From positions 1 through 64,000 of the forward strand of contig NZ_JAGGPB010000005.1 in NCBI RefSeq assembly GCF_018614055.1: 64,000 bases of DNA, in the 5' to 3' direction. The notes under the pieces were generated by a model. It was not told the origin of the DNA and ran no database searches. It saw nothing but the letters and a program-made list of their open reading frames with translations. Source of the DNA: Streptomyces sp. ISL-98 (GTDB taxonomy: Bacteria; Actinomycetota; Actinomycetes; Streptomycetales; Streptomycetaceae). Numbering within the stretch: the stretch's first letter is position 1; every line of letters begins with the position of its first letter. A program made the position numbers and the translations under genes. Shown here in pieces: positions 1-7,218 of this stretch.

Positions 1-2
1 GC

Positions 3-33
3 GGGGGGGAGGGGGGGGGGGGGGGGGGGAGGG
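3..33. repeat. G-rich tract
   Basis: Runs of 7, 19 and 3 G separated by single A residues lie just downstream of the flavin reductase stop codon, which is read on the minus strand. On the G strand the tract could form a G-quadruplex, and on the minus-strand transcript it gives a poly-C run. No gene is visible in the first 54 bases. Homopolymers this long are error-prone, so the exact length is uncertain. Confidence 0.6.
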
Positions 34-54
34 CGGACAAGCCCCGGGCCGGGA

Positions 55-609
55 CTAGCCCAAGTGCCGGTAGTGGCCCTTGAAGTACGTCAGAGGACCG
101 CCGTCCGCGTTCGGCAGGCCCACTTCGAGCACCCGGCCGATCACCAGCGTGTGGTCCCCCGCCTCCACCCGCTTCTCGGTCCTGCACTCCACCACCGCGA
201 GCGCCCCGCCGATCAGCGGAGCCCCGGAGACTGCGCCCCGCGTATAGGGGACGTCCTGGAAGAGCAGGCGGTCGCTGAGCCGGCCCTTCATCGCGAACCG
301 TCCCGCGATCTGCCGCTGGTTCTCCGAGAGCAGCGAGACCGCCCACAGCGGCTGCTCGGCGAGCAGATCGTCCATGCGTGAGCCGTTTCTCACGCTCACC
401 AGCACCAGCGGCGGGTCCAGCGACACCGACATGAAGGCCGTCGCCGTCATGCCGACGTCCTCACCGCTCGCACCGCTGTCCGGATCGTGTGCGGTCACCA
501 GAGTGACGCCCGCGGTGAAACGGGACATCGCGGCGCGGAACTTCTCGTTGCTCACCCCCTCAGGATGGGGGATGGAGACAGGTGGCTGGGGGGAGGTCGT
601 CTGGAACAC
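55..609 (-). CDS. Flavin reductase family protein
   Basis: A 184-residue protein of the FMN-binding split-barrel flavin reductase family (short-chain NAD(P)H:flavin oxidoreductases that feed reduced flavin to two-component monooxygenases). Typical features are the N-terminal FRAAMSRFTAGVTLVTA segment, the TATAFMSVSLDPPLVLVSV flavin-binding strand and a C-terminal LTYFKGHYRHLG. The usual length is 160-190 residues, so it is complete. The GTG at 609 is the longest start; a GTG at 555 (reading V-S-N-E-K-F) follows a GAGGGG stretch closely and would give a protein about 18 residues shorter. No monooxygenase partner lies beside it, so the physiological substrate is unknown. It is transcribed away from cdgB, sharing a roughly 300-bp upstream region. 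Confidence 0.88.
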   Translation of the reverse strand: MFQTTSPQPPVSIPHPEGVSNEKFRAAMSRFTAGVTLVTAHDPDSGASGEDVGMTATAFMSVSLDPPLVLVSVRNGSRMDDLLAEQPLWAVSLLSENQRQIAGRFAMKGRLSDRLLFQDVPYTRGAVSGAPLIGGALAVVECRTEKRVEAGDHTLVIGRVLEVGLPNADGGPLTYFKGHYRHLG

Positions 610-794
610 ACCCGGAACGCTATGCCCGGCCCTCTCGCCGCCGCATCGGGCGTTGGGACCAGGCTGGTCCTAGGACCGGTTTACGCGTCGCCGTGTGTCC
701 GTATTTGCGTTCAAAAATCATCGGGAGCGCTCCACCCTCCTCACGCCACTCCCCTCCCCCTGATGTGACTTGACTCACAGAGCCGAGTAATTGC

Positions 795-807
795 TGACCC
801 TGTGTAC
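795..807 (+). promoter_or_regulatory. Candidate BldD box upstream of cdgB
   Basis: TGACCCTGTGTAC fits the BldD core pattern TnACnCnGnGTnA at every fixed position except the last (C for A). It sits about 100 bp before the cdgB start. cdgB is an established BldD target in S. coelicolor, which supports the assignment. The match was made by eye and no score was computed. Confidence 0.55.
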
Positions 808-907
808 CGGGTGGGCAGCTCGCTGTGATTCAGTGGCGTGATAGTGCAACAAAAGTACGGCGATGAGAATCCTGGAGTTGCTGTCGAGGTCTCGGGGAGA
901 GCGAACA

Positions 908-2569
908 ATGGAGGCCGAGTCGGAGCCGTACGTGCGCCTTGCGACGCTGCGGCAGCTGCACCAGGTGGTCGCGGACCTCAACACGGCCCGCAGCCTGGCT
1001 GACACCTTGCAGGCCGTGGCCGACGGAATCGTCGCCGGCCTCGGTTACGAGCTGGCCTGCGTAAACCTCGTACAGCCGGACGGTGACCTGGTCATAGCGG
1101 CCTTCGCCGGCAACTCCGCCGCCGAAGCCCTGATCATGGGCCGCGTCGGCTCCCGCGCCTCCTGGGAACGCCGGCTGTCCATGGGCGAGGTGTGGGGCGA
1201 CCTGCGCTTCATCCCGCACACCGAGGGCTGGGTCCTCGTCGAGGACGACGTGCCCCAGTGGCACACCGAAGGCCCCGAACCGCGCTTCGCCGACGAGTGG
1301 CACCCGATGGACCGCCTCTACGCGCCCATGTACGCGTCCGGCGGCGGGCGCGAGCTCCTCGGCGTCATCTCCGTCGACCGCCCGCGCAACGGCAGGCACC
1401 CCGGCGCGTGGGGCCAGGAGGCGCTCCAGATGTACGCGTCCCAGGCGGCGATTGCGATCAGTAACGCCCGGCTCCGCGCAAACATGCAGCGCGCCCTGGT
1501 CCGTCTCGAACGTGAGCAGCAGGCCCTGCGCGCCAGCGAGGAGTCCTTCCGGCAGGCCTTCGAGTACGCCCCCAGCGGCATGGCCATCGCCGAGATGGGC
1601 GGCGACCAGCACGGCCGCCTGCTCCGTACCAACGACGCCCTGTGCCGGCTGCTCGGCCGCCCCGCCTCCGCGATGCGCCGCTACTCCTTCGCCGACCTCG
1701 TCCACCCAGAGGACATCGGCACGCTGCTGCGCACCTCCGCCGAGGGCGGCCGCGCCGAGCTGAGACTGGGGCGGCGCGACGGGACGTACGTCTGGGTGTC
1801 CCTGCGCAACTCCGTCGTCGCCGACACCACCGACGGCCCCCGTTTCCTCCTCACCCACGTCGAGGACATCGAGGAGCGCAAGCGGCACGAGTTGCACCTC
1901 GCCCACCGCGCCTCGCACGACGCACTCACCGGCCTGCCCAACAGCGCCGAGCTGCGCTCCCGCCTCAGCTCCCGGCTGTGCCGCCGCCCGCACTCCGTGC
2001 GCGCCACCGCCGTGGAGGCGCTGGACGCGGCGTACGAACCGGCCGCCCCCGGGACCGCCGTCCCCGAGCACGGCTTCGACTACGACCCGCACGCCGACGC
2101 GGGCTCCTACGACCACCACGTCCACATGGTCGCGCCCGCTGGAGGCGGCCCCGCCGGGGACGACGACGGCACGAAGGGGCTGGCCGTCCTCTTCTGCGAC
2201 CTGGACGGCTTCAAGTCGATCAACGACCGCTTCGGACACCACACCGGCGACGCCGTCCTGATCGAGGTCGCCCGCCGTCTTACGACCTGTGTGCGCGACG
2301 GCGATACGGTCGCCCGCCTCGGGGGTGACGAATTCGTCGTCCTCGCGGACGGCCTCGGCAACGCGGACGCCGCCGACCTCGCCGTACGCCTGCGCAATGC
2401 CATCATTCCGCCGATCCGCGTCGACGGACGGGCGGTCCGCGTCGGTGCCAGCTTCGGCATCGGCTGGGCCAGCTGCGGCATGTCGGCGGACGAGGTATTG
2501 CAATCCGCCGACCAGCGGATGTACGTCGAGAAACGATCCCGTGCCAAGGTGCACAGGCGTGCGGGGTAG
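908..2569 (+). CDS. cdgB: Diguanylate cyclase CdgB (GAF-PAS-GGDEF)
   Basis: A 553-residue soluble signalling enzyme that makes cyclic di-GMP from two GTP. Domains in order: a GAF domain (about residues 10-185), a PAS/PAC domain (about 205-325) and a GGDEF domain (about 330-550). The catalytic motif GGDEF is at 472-476 with an intact inhibitory site RDGD at 463-466, exactly five residues upstream, so product feedback inhibition is expected. No EAL domain is present. The ATG at 908 was chosen because GGGGAG lies 8 nt upstream; an ATG at 863 is in frame but has no ribosome site. Oddities are a long His/Asp/Gly-rich insertion (about 365-425) inside the GGDEF domain, and a TAG stop that is part of a MITE-like terminal repeat. 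In S. coelicolor, CdgB is a BldD target affecting development. Confidence 0.93.
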   Translation: MEAESEPYVRLATLRQLHQVVADLNTARSLADTLQAVADGIVAGLGYELACVNLVQPDGDLVIAAFAGNSAAEALIMGRVGSRASWERRLSMGEVWGDLRFIPHTEGWVLVEDDVPQWHTEGPEPRFADEWHPMDRLYAPMYASGGGRELLGVISVDRPRNGRHPGAWGQEALQMYASQAAIAISNARLRANMQRALVRLEREQQALRASEESFRQAFEYAPSGMAIAEMGGDQHGRLLRTNDALCRLLGRPASAMRRYSFADLVHPEDIGTLLRTSAEGGRAELRLGRRDGTYVWVSLRNSVVADTTDGPRFLLTHVEDIEERKRHELHLAHRASHDALTGLPNSAELRSRLSSRLCRRPHSVRATAVEALDAAYEPAAPGTAVPEHGFDYDPHADAGSYDHHVHMVAPAGGGPAGDDDGTKGLAVLFCDLDGFKSINDRFGHHTGDAVLIEVARRLTTCVRDGDTVARLGGDEFVVLADGLGNADAADLAVRLRNAIIPPIRVDGRAVRVGASFGIGWASCGMSADEVLQSADQRMYVEKRSRAKVHRRAG

Positions 2570-2730
2570 GGGGTGTCCGGTCGATCTCCGTGGGTGAAGG
2601 AGCGGGGCTTGGTGCGTGCAGCTGCAAGGCGGAGGAGGGAGGCGACGCGGAGCGTCGCCGACCGACGACAACGCCGTAGATGTGCGTGCCAAGCCCCGCG
2701 ACGCCGCGGAGATCGACCGGACACCCCCTA
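2567..2730. mobile_element. MITE-like palindromic element, 164 bp
   Basis: Perfect 24-bp terminal inverted repeats (2567-2590 and 2707-2730) begin and end with TA, consistent with a TA target duplication. Inside are an 11-bp inverted pair (GCGGGGCTTGG at 2602-2612, CCAAGCCCCGC at 2689-2699) and a central hairpin GGCGACGC-GGA-GCGTCGCC at 2641-2659. No coding capacity is apparent. The left end supplies the TAG stop of cdgB. The TA flanks suggest mobilisation by an IS630/Tc1-type transposase. As RNA it would fold into one long hairpin and may terminate cdgB transcription. Confidence 0.8.
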
Positions 2731-2853
2731 GCACCGGACTCCGCTCGTCGTTCTGCTCATTACTGTGATCCGGACCAAACGTTCGACTTGCCCGTTCGGG
2801 GTAGGCTCGCCCGGTCGGCGACGGCTGGCGAACATGGTGAGGAGTGACCAGGG

Positions 2854-3822
2854 ATGACTGCCGCGAACAACGGCACGAGCACGCCCGAGGACGACGATCC
2901 GTTCGGCTACCTCTACGAGGACGGCCAGGCGGCAGGCGCCACGCCGCCCCGCTCGGGCGGCTACGGCTACCCGGGTCCCGCCTCGCCCTCGCAGCCCGGC
3001 GTGCCGAGAACGTCGTACAACCAGGTGCGGACGGTCGGCGAGCGGCAGTACGGCCAGCCGCAGCAGCAGTACGCGCAGCAGGTCCCCCCGCAGCAGCAGT
3101 ACCACCAGCCCAACGCCCACTACGCGGCCCCCGAAACCCGGCCCGGCGGTGCACCGACCCGCCAGGTCCCGGTGACGGGCGGAGGCGGAGGCGGCCGGAG
3201 CGGCGGACCCAACACCAAGGGCCTGCTGATCGGCGCCGTCGCGGTGGTCGCGGTCGTCGTCATAGGCATCGGCGTCGCGCTGATGACCAGCGAAAAGGAC
3301 GACGACAAGGGCACGCAGGCGGGCGGAACGGGCGGCGGCGGTTCGTCGGCGGGCCAGACGGTCAAGCCGAGCGAGGACCCGACGGACAAGGCACAGGAGC
3401 CCGCGGAGCTGCCGAAGCAGGACGCGGCGCAGCTCCAGCTCTCCGGCGTCTCCACGGACACGACGATCCCCGGCGCGAAGTCGTCGAGCGGTGCGTACGT
3501 CCCGCTGAACACCCCGGGCGCCTCGGCGACCTGGAAGGTGAAGGTGCCGAAGGCGGGTGCGTACACGCTGTCGATCGACTACGGCGTACCCGGCAAGGAC
3601 GCCAAGACGTCGCTGACGGTCAACGGGAAGCCGCACGGCACCGGCCTGAACATGAAGAACTTCGCCAACGCGGCGGAGGGTGCGTGGGACAAGGGCTGGA
3701 CCAACACCTTCGCCTACATCAACCTCACCGAGGGCGAGAACACGGTCGTGATTTCGTGCGGCGACGGCGACCAGTGCGAGGCGAACCTCGACCGGCTGGA
3801 ACTCATCGCCGGCCACAAGTGA
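2854..3822 (+). CDS. Membrane-anchored carbohydrate-binding (CBM35/CBM6-like) protein
   Basis: A 322-residue protein with three parts: a Gly/Pro/Gln/Tyr-rich cytoplasmic region with QQQY-type repeats (1 to about 120), one transmembrane segment (about 123-147, GLLIGAVAVVAVVVIGIGVA), and an extracellular part with a Gly/Ser/Glu linker followed by a beta-sandwich resembling CBM35/CBM6 modules (about 205-322; SIDYGVPGKDAKTSLTVNG, ending NLDRLELIAGHK). No catalytic domain is present, so it probably binds cell-wall or extracellular glycan. The ATG at 2854 follows GGTGAGGAG. It converges on the PfkB-type kinase gene with a 10-bp gap. Confidence 0.75.
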   Translation: MTAANNGTSTPEDDDPFGYLYEDGQAAGATPPRSGGYGYPGPASPSQPGVPRTSYNQVRTVGERQYGQPQQQYAQQVPPQQQYHQPNAHYAAPETRPGGAPTRQVPVTGGGGGGRSGGPNTKGLLIGAVAVVAVVVIGIGVALMTSEKDDDKGTQAGGTGGGGSSAGQTVKPSEDPTDKAQEPAELPKQDAAQLQLSGVSTDTTIPGAKSSSGAYVPLNTPGASATWKVKVPKAGAYTLSIDYGVPGKDAKTSLTVNGKPHGTGLNMKNFANAAEGAWDKGWTNTFAYINLTEGENTVVISCGDGDQCEANLDRLELIAGHK

Positions 3823-3832
3823 GCTGACGGTT

Positions 3833-4759
3833 TTACGCCGCCGTCGCGTGCGCGGTGACTTCGACCCTGGACAGCAGGTCTTCGTACGTCCCCGGGTCGA
3901 ACTCGCCCGCCGCAGGTGCCGCCACCGTCGCCGCCGAGAGTGCGACCGCTCTTGCGAGGCGCTGCGGCCAGGGGAGTTGTTCGACCAGGCCGGAGAGGAT
4001 TCCGGCCACCGCCGAATCGCCCGCGCCTGTCGGGTTGCCCTTCATGCGGGTCGGCGGGGTCGCCTGCCACATTCCTTCGGCCGTCGCGGCGAGCATCCCG
4101 TCCGCGCCCAGCGAGGCGACCACGGTGTGCGCGCCTCGGCGGCGGGCGTCGTGGGTGGCGCGCAGGGGCTCGCGGGAGCCGGTGAGCTGGGCGAGTTCGT
4201 CGGCGTTGGGCTTGACGAGGTCGGGGCGGGCGGCGATGCCCCGGCGCAGGGGTTCGCCGCTGGTGTCGAGGAGTACGGGGACGCCGGCCGCTCGGGCGTG
4301 CCGGATGAGTTCGGCGTACGCCCCGACGTGGATGCCCGGGGGCAGGCTGCCGCAGAGGGCCACCGCTTCGGCGTCGCGGAGGAGCTTCCCGTACGAGGCG
4401 AGGAACGTGGCCCACTCCTCGGGGGTGACGGCCGGGCCCGGCTCGTTGAGCTGGGTGGTGTCGCCGGTCGTGTCGTCGACGACGGCGATGGTGCGGCGGG
4501 TGGTTCCGGCGACCGGGACGAGTGCGTCGACGGGGGCGAGGGGTGCGAGGAGGTCGCGGAGCACGGTGCCGGACGGGCCGCCCGCGAAGCCCGTCACTAC
4601 CGTGTCGTGGCCCAGGGCCGCCAGTACGCGGGCGACGTTCAGGCCCTTGCCGCCGGGGCGTTCAGCGACGTCGGTGACGCGGTGCGAGGCGTGCGGGGTC
4701 AGGGCCGGGACGCGGTACGTGATGTCGAGTGCGGTGTTCAGCGTGACCGTCAGGATCAC
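3833..4759 (-). CDS. PfkB-family hexose-phosphate kinase (1-phosphofructokinase type)
   Basis: About 308 residues from the GTG at 4759, reading V-I-L-T-V-T-L-N, the usual N-terminus of 1-phosphofructokinase/tagatose-6-phosphate kinase proteins. The ATG at 4789 has no ribosome site, whereas the GTG follows GGGGG. Signature one is RPGGKGLNVARVLAALG near the N-terminus; signature two is the catalytic GAGDSAVAGILSGL, with the Asp base. The likely reaction is ATP-dependent phosphorylation of a sugar phosphate such as fructose 1-phosphate or tagatose 6-phosphate. It lies downstream of nagKA on the same strand but behind a strong terminator, so it probably has its own promoter. The neighbourhood hints at amino-sugar or galactosamine-derived substrates; this is inference. 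Confidence 0.85.
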   Translation of the reverse strand: MILTVTLNTALDITYRVPALTPHASHRVTDVAERPGGKGLNVARVLAALGHDTVVTGFAGGPSGTVLRDLLAPLAPVDALVPVAGTTRRTIAVVDDTTGDTTQLNEPGPAVTPEEWATFLASYGKLLRDAEAVALCGSLPPGIHVGAYAELIRHARAAGVPVLLDTSGEPLRRGIAARPDLVKPNADELAQLTGSREPLRATHDARRRGAHTVVASLGADGMLAATAEGMWQATPPTRMKGNPTGAGDSAVAGILSGLVEQLPWPQRLARAVALSAATVAAPAAGEFDPGTYEDLLSRVEVTAHATAA

Positions 4760-4794
4760 TCGAGGCCCCCGTCGGCGGTCGGTCGGCATCCGTA

Positions 4795-4806
4795 GAAAGC
4801 GTTTGC
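4795..4806. promoter_or_regulatory. Possible LacI/GalR-type operator
   Basis: GAAAGCGTTTGC, upstream of the PfkB-type kinase, matches 10 of 12 positions of the palindromic LacI-family operator core GAAAGCGCTTTC. It is a weak single site and no regulator gene lies nearby. Confidence 0.25.
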
Positions 4807-4841
4807 TGGCCTTCTCTTCGGGGTGATCATGCCAAAGAAAA

Positions 4842-4873
4842 GGCGGTTGGCCCAGGGCTCAGGGCCAACCGCC
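4842..4873 (-). terminator. Terminator of the nagK-nagA operon
   Basis: A perfect 12-bp stem, GGCGGTTGGCCC (4842-4853) with GGGCCAACCGCC (4862-4873), with an 8-nt loop starts 9 bp after the nagA stop. It has no long U tract, as is usual in Streptomyces. It separates nagA from the PfkB-type kinase gene. Confidence 0.8.
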
Positions 4874-4881
4874 GTCCAAAA

Positions 4882-6036
4882 TCAAGCCCCCTGGGGTTCA
4901 ACCACCCATTCGCCCTTGCGCATCACGCCTTTCAGCGTGAACTCCGCGTCCAGCACCACCAGGTCCGCGTCCTTGCCGGGCTCCAGCGAGCCGACCCTGT
5001 CGTCGACGCCGAGCAGGCGGGCCGGATTGGCCGAGATGGAACGTACGACGTCCTCGACGGGCAGCCGGTCGATCGTCACCGCACGCTTGAAGGCCGTGTC
5101 GAGCGTGAGCGTGGACCCGGCGATCGAGCCGCCCTCCGCGAGGCGCGCGACCCCGTCCTTCACCTCCACCTCAAGGGGGCCGAGGAGATACGTGCCGTCG
5201 CCGAAGCCCGCCGCGTCCATCGCGTCCGTGATGAACGCGACCCTGGCCGCGCCCGCGCGGTGGTACGCCAGCTCCAGCGCGGCGGGGTGCAGATGCGTGC
5301 CGTCGTTGATCAGCTCGACCGTCACCCGCTCGTCTTCGAGCAGTGCGGCGATCGGGCCCGGGGTGCGGTGGCCGAGCGCCGGCATCGCGTTGTAGAGGTG
5401 GGTGGCGACGGTCGCGCCCGCTTCGATGGCCTCGACGGTCTGGTCGTACGTCGCGTCCGTGTGGCCGATCGCGGCGACGACACCGTGCTCGGCAAGCAGC
5501 CGTACGGACTCGATGCCGCCGGGCAGTTCGGTGGCGAGGGTGACCATTTTCGCCGTGCCGTGCGCCGCGTCGATCAGCTTGCGGACCTCCGCCGGGTCGG
5601 GGTCGCGCAGCAGGTCCTCGCTGTGCGCGCCCTTGCGGCAGGGCGAGATGAACGGGCCCTCGAAGTGGATGCCCGCCAGGTCGCCCTGCTCGACGAGCTC
5701 GGAGAGCAGCGCGGCCTGCCTGGCGAGTACGTCCATCTCGCCGGTCACCAGCGACCCGGTGATGGTCGTGGTGCCGTGCTCGCGGTGGGTGCGTACGCCT
5801 GTGAGTACGTCCTCGGCGGTCCCGGAGGTGAAGGACGCGCCGCCGCCGCCGTGTACGTGCATGTCGACGAAGCCGGGCACGATCCAGTGGCCGGAGAGGT
5901 CGAGCGCCGGGGCGTCGGCCGGTGCGGCGCCGGCGATGCGGCCGCCCTCGACGATGACCCGCCCGTTCTCGACGGTCCCGGTCGGCAGCACCACCCGGGC
6001 ACCGGAGAGAACCTTGGTTGCAGCGCGTCCGGCCAT
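4882..6036 (-). CDS. nagA: N-acetylglucosamine-6-phosphate deacetylase NagA
   Basis: A 384-residue amidohydrolase-superfamily enzyme that converts GlcNAc-6-phosphate to glucosamine-6-phosphate and acetate. Metal and substrate residues are recognisable: HVHGGGG, the metal Glu in GIHFEGPFI, His in IGHTDATY, and the catalytic Asp in FITDAMDAAGF. The ATG at 6036 is supported by GGAGGT 9 nt upstream; the frame stays open much further upstream, but that part is antisense to nagK. The start overlaps the nagK stop by one base (TGATG), giving translational coupling. The operon carries a DasR-type dre site upstream of nagK, as established for nagKA in S. coelicolor. Confidence 0.96.
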   Translation of the reverse strand: MAGRAATKVLSGARVVLPTGTVENGRVIVEGGRIAGAAPADAPALDLSGHWIVPGFVDMHVHGGGGASFTSGTAEDVLTGVRTHREHGTTTITGSLVTGEMDVLARQAALLSELVEQGDLAGIHFEGPFISPCRKGAHSEDLLRDPDPAEVRKLIDAAHGTAKMVTLATELPGGIESVRLLAEHGVVAAIGHTDATYDQTVEAIEAGATVATHLYNAMPALGHRTPGPIAALLEDERVTVELINDGTHLHPAALELAYHRAGAARVAFITDAMDAAGFGDGTYLLGPLEVEVKDGVARLAEGGSIAGSTLTLDTAFKRAVTIDRLPVEDVVRSISANPARLLGVDDRVGSLEPGKDADLVVLDAEFTLKGVMRKGEWVVEPQGA

Positions 6037-6995
6037 CAGGCGGATACCTCCTGGGATTCCGTGGACTTCGTGGATGCCGTGGCGAGAAGATCCCAGGCGA
6101 GCAGCCCCGCGCCCAGGCATCCGGCGGTGTCCCCGAGGGCCGCCGGAACGATGTCGGGCAGTTTCTGGAACGTGACGCGTTCCGCGACGGCGGCCCTCAG
6201 TGGTGTGAACAAGGTTTCCCCCGCCTCGGCGAGACCGCCACCGATGATCAGAGTGCGGGGGTCCAGCAGGGTGAGCGCGGTGACGAGCCCGTCGGCGAGC
6301 GCGCCGACGGCCTCCCGCCACACGTCCTGGGCCCGCGCGTCCCCGGACTCGACGGCCTTGGCGCAGTCGGCGGCGTCGGCGTCCGGGTCGCCGGACGCGG
6401 CTGCCCAGGCGGCGGACACGGCGGAGGCGGAGGCGAGGCGTTCCAGGCAGCCGCGCTGGCCGCAGCCGCACGGGGGGCCGCCGGGGCGTACGACGATGTG
6501 CCCGATCTCGCCGGCGCACCCGTGGGCGCCGGCCTCGATCTTCCCGTCGATCCCGATGGCCCCGGCGATCCCGGTCCCCAGCGGTACGAACAGGAACCGG
6601 TCCGCGCCCCTGCCGGCGCCGATACGGCCCTCGGCGAGGCCGCCCGTACGGACGTCGTGGCCGAGGGCGACGGGCACGCCGTGCAGTCTGCGGCTCAGCA
6701 GATCGCGCATGGGTACGTCGCGCCAGCCGAGGTTGGCGGCGTAGACGGCGATGCCGTTCTCGGCGTCGACGATGCCGGGGACGGCGACGCCGGCGGCGGA
6801 GGCGCTCTCGCCGTACCGCTCCTCGCCGTACGCGCGGAGCTCGGCGGCGAAGCCGGCGATGGACTCGACGACGGCGTCGGGCCCCCGCTCACGGCCGGTT
6901 GCCCGGCGTGCCTCGTGCAGCAGTGCGCCGTCCGCCCCGACGAGCGCGGCCTTCATCCCGGTGCCGCCCACATCGAGGGCGATGACGTGTTTCAC
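6036..6995 (-). CDS. nagK: ROK-family N-acetylglucosamine kinase NagK
   Basis: A 319-residue ROK-family sugar kinase. The N-terminal phosphate-binding motif is ALDVGGTGMKAALVG; the ROK zinc-binding signature is CGCGQRGCLE (about 163-172), preceded by GHIVVRPGG. The catalytic Asp lies in ALGHDVRTGG. It probably phosphorylates GlcNAc released from chitin or peptidoglycan, giving the substrate of the coupled nagA product. The ATG at 6995 gives the standard N-terminus MKHVIALDVGG. A dre-type operator lies 28 nt upstream of the start, so repression by DasR and release by glucosamine-6-phosphate are expected from work in S. coelicolor. Confidence 0.92.
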   Translation of the reverse strand: MKHVIALDVGGTGMKAALVGADGALLHEARRATGRERGPDAVVESIAGFAAELRAYGEERYGESASAAGVAVPGIVDAENGIAVYAANLGWRDVPMRDLLSRRLHGVPVALGHDVRTGGLAEGRIGAGRGADRFLFVPLGTGIAGAIGIDGKIEAGAHGCAGEIGHIVVRPGGPPCGCGQRGCLERLASASAVSAAWAAASGDPDADAADCAKAVESGDARAQDVWREAVGALADGLVTALTLLDPRTLIIGGGLAEAGETLFTPLRAAVAERVTFQKLPDIVPAALGDTAGCLGAGLLAWDLLATASTKSTESQEVSA

Positions 6996-7022
6996 GGGAA
7001 CAGTCTCGCGCGTCGACCCGCG

Positions 7023-7038
7023 AAAGGTCTAGTCCACT
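7023..7038. promoter_or_regulatory. dre site (DasR operator) of nagKA
   Basis: AAAGGTCTAGTCCACT matches the 16-bp dre consensus ACTGGTCTAGACCACT at 13 positions, including the central GGTCTAG. It lies 28 nt upstream of nagK. DasR, a GntR/HutC-family regulator of aminosugar use and development, controls nagKA in S. coelicolor. Confidence 0.85.
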
Positions 7039-7114
7039 TCGCTCTTGTGTGGCGGAAGAGGGAACGGGACGGGGAACGGGAGGGGGAGGGAAGGTGTTGC
7101 GCAAGTGAGACTGG

Positions 7115-7130
7115 GGTGGTGTAGACCTCA
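7115..7130. promoter_or_regulatory. Weaker dre-like site
   Basis: GGTGGTGTAGACCTCA matches 11 of 16 dre positions, including TAGACC. It lies about 90 bp before the sugar-binding lipoprotein gene and 120 bp before nagK, between the two divergent genes. It may be a secondary DasR site serving either promoter. Confidence 0.35.
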
Positions 7131-7218
7131 TGTGGGCAGTAGGTGAAAATTGCTGCTCGTAGACATGTCGGGCGTCACGGGGGTCGTCTGGGACAACGAA
7201 TGAGGGTGGGAAAGAGCT

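Noticed and set aside
830..3154. 774-codon minus-strand open frame
   Set aside because: It is antisense to cdgB and the CBM gene, has unrealistic composition, and crosses the MITE. The plus-strand genes have recognisable domains and ribosome sites.
4760..4789. ATG at 4789 as the start of the PfkB-type kinase
   Set aside because: No ribosome site, and the family N-terminus (I-L-T-V-T-L-N) begins at the GTG at 4759.
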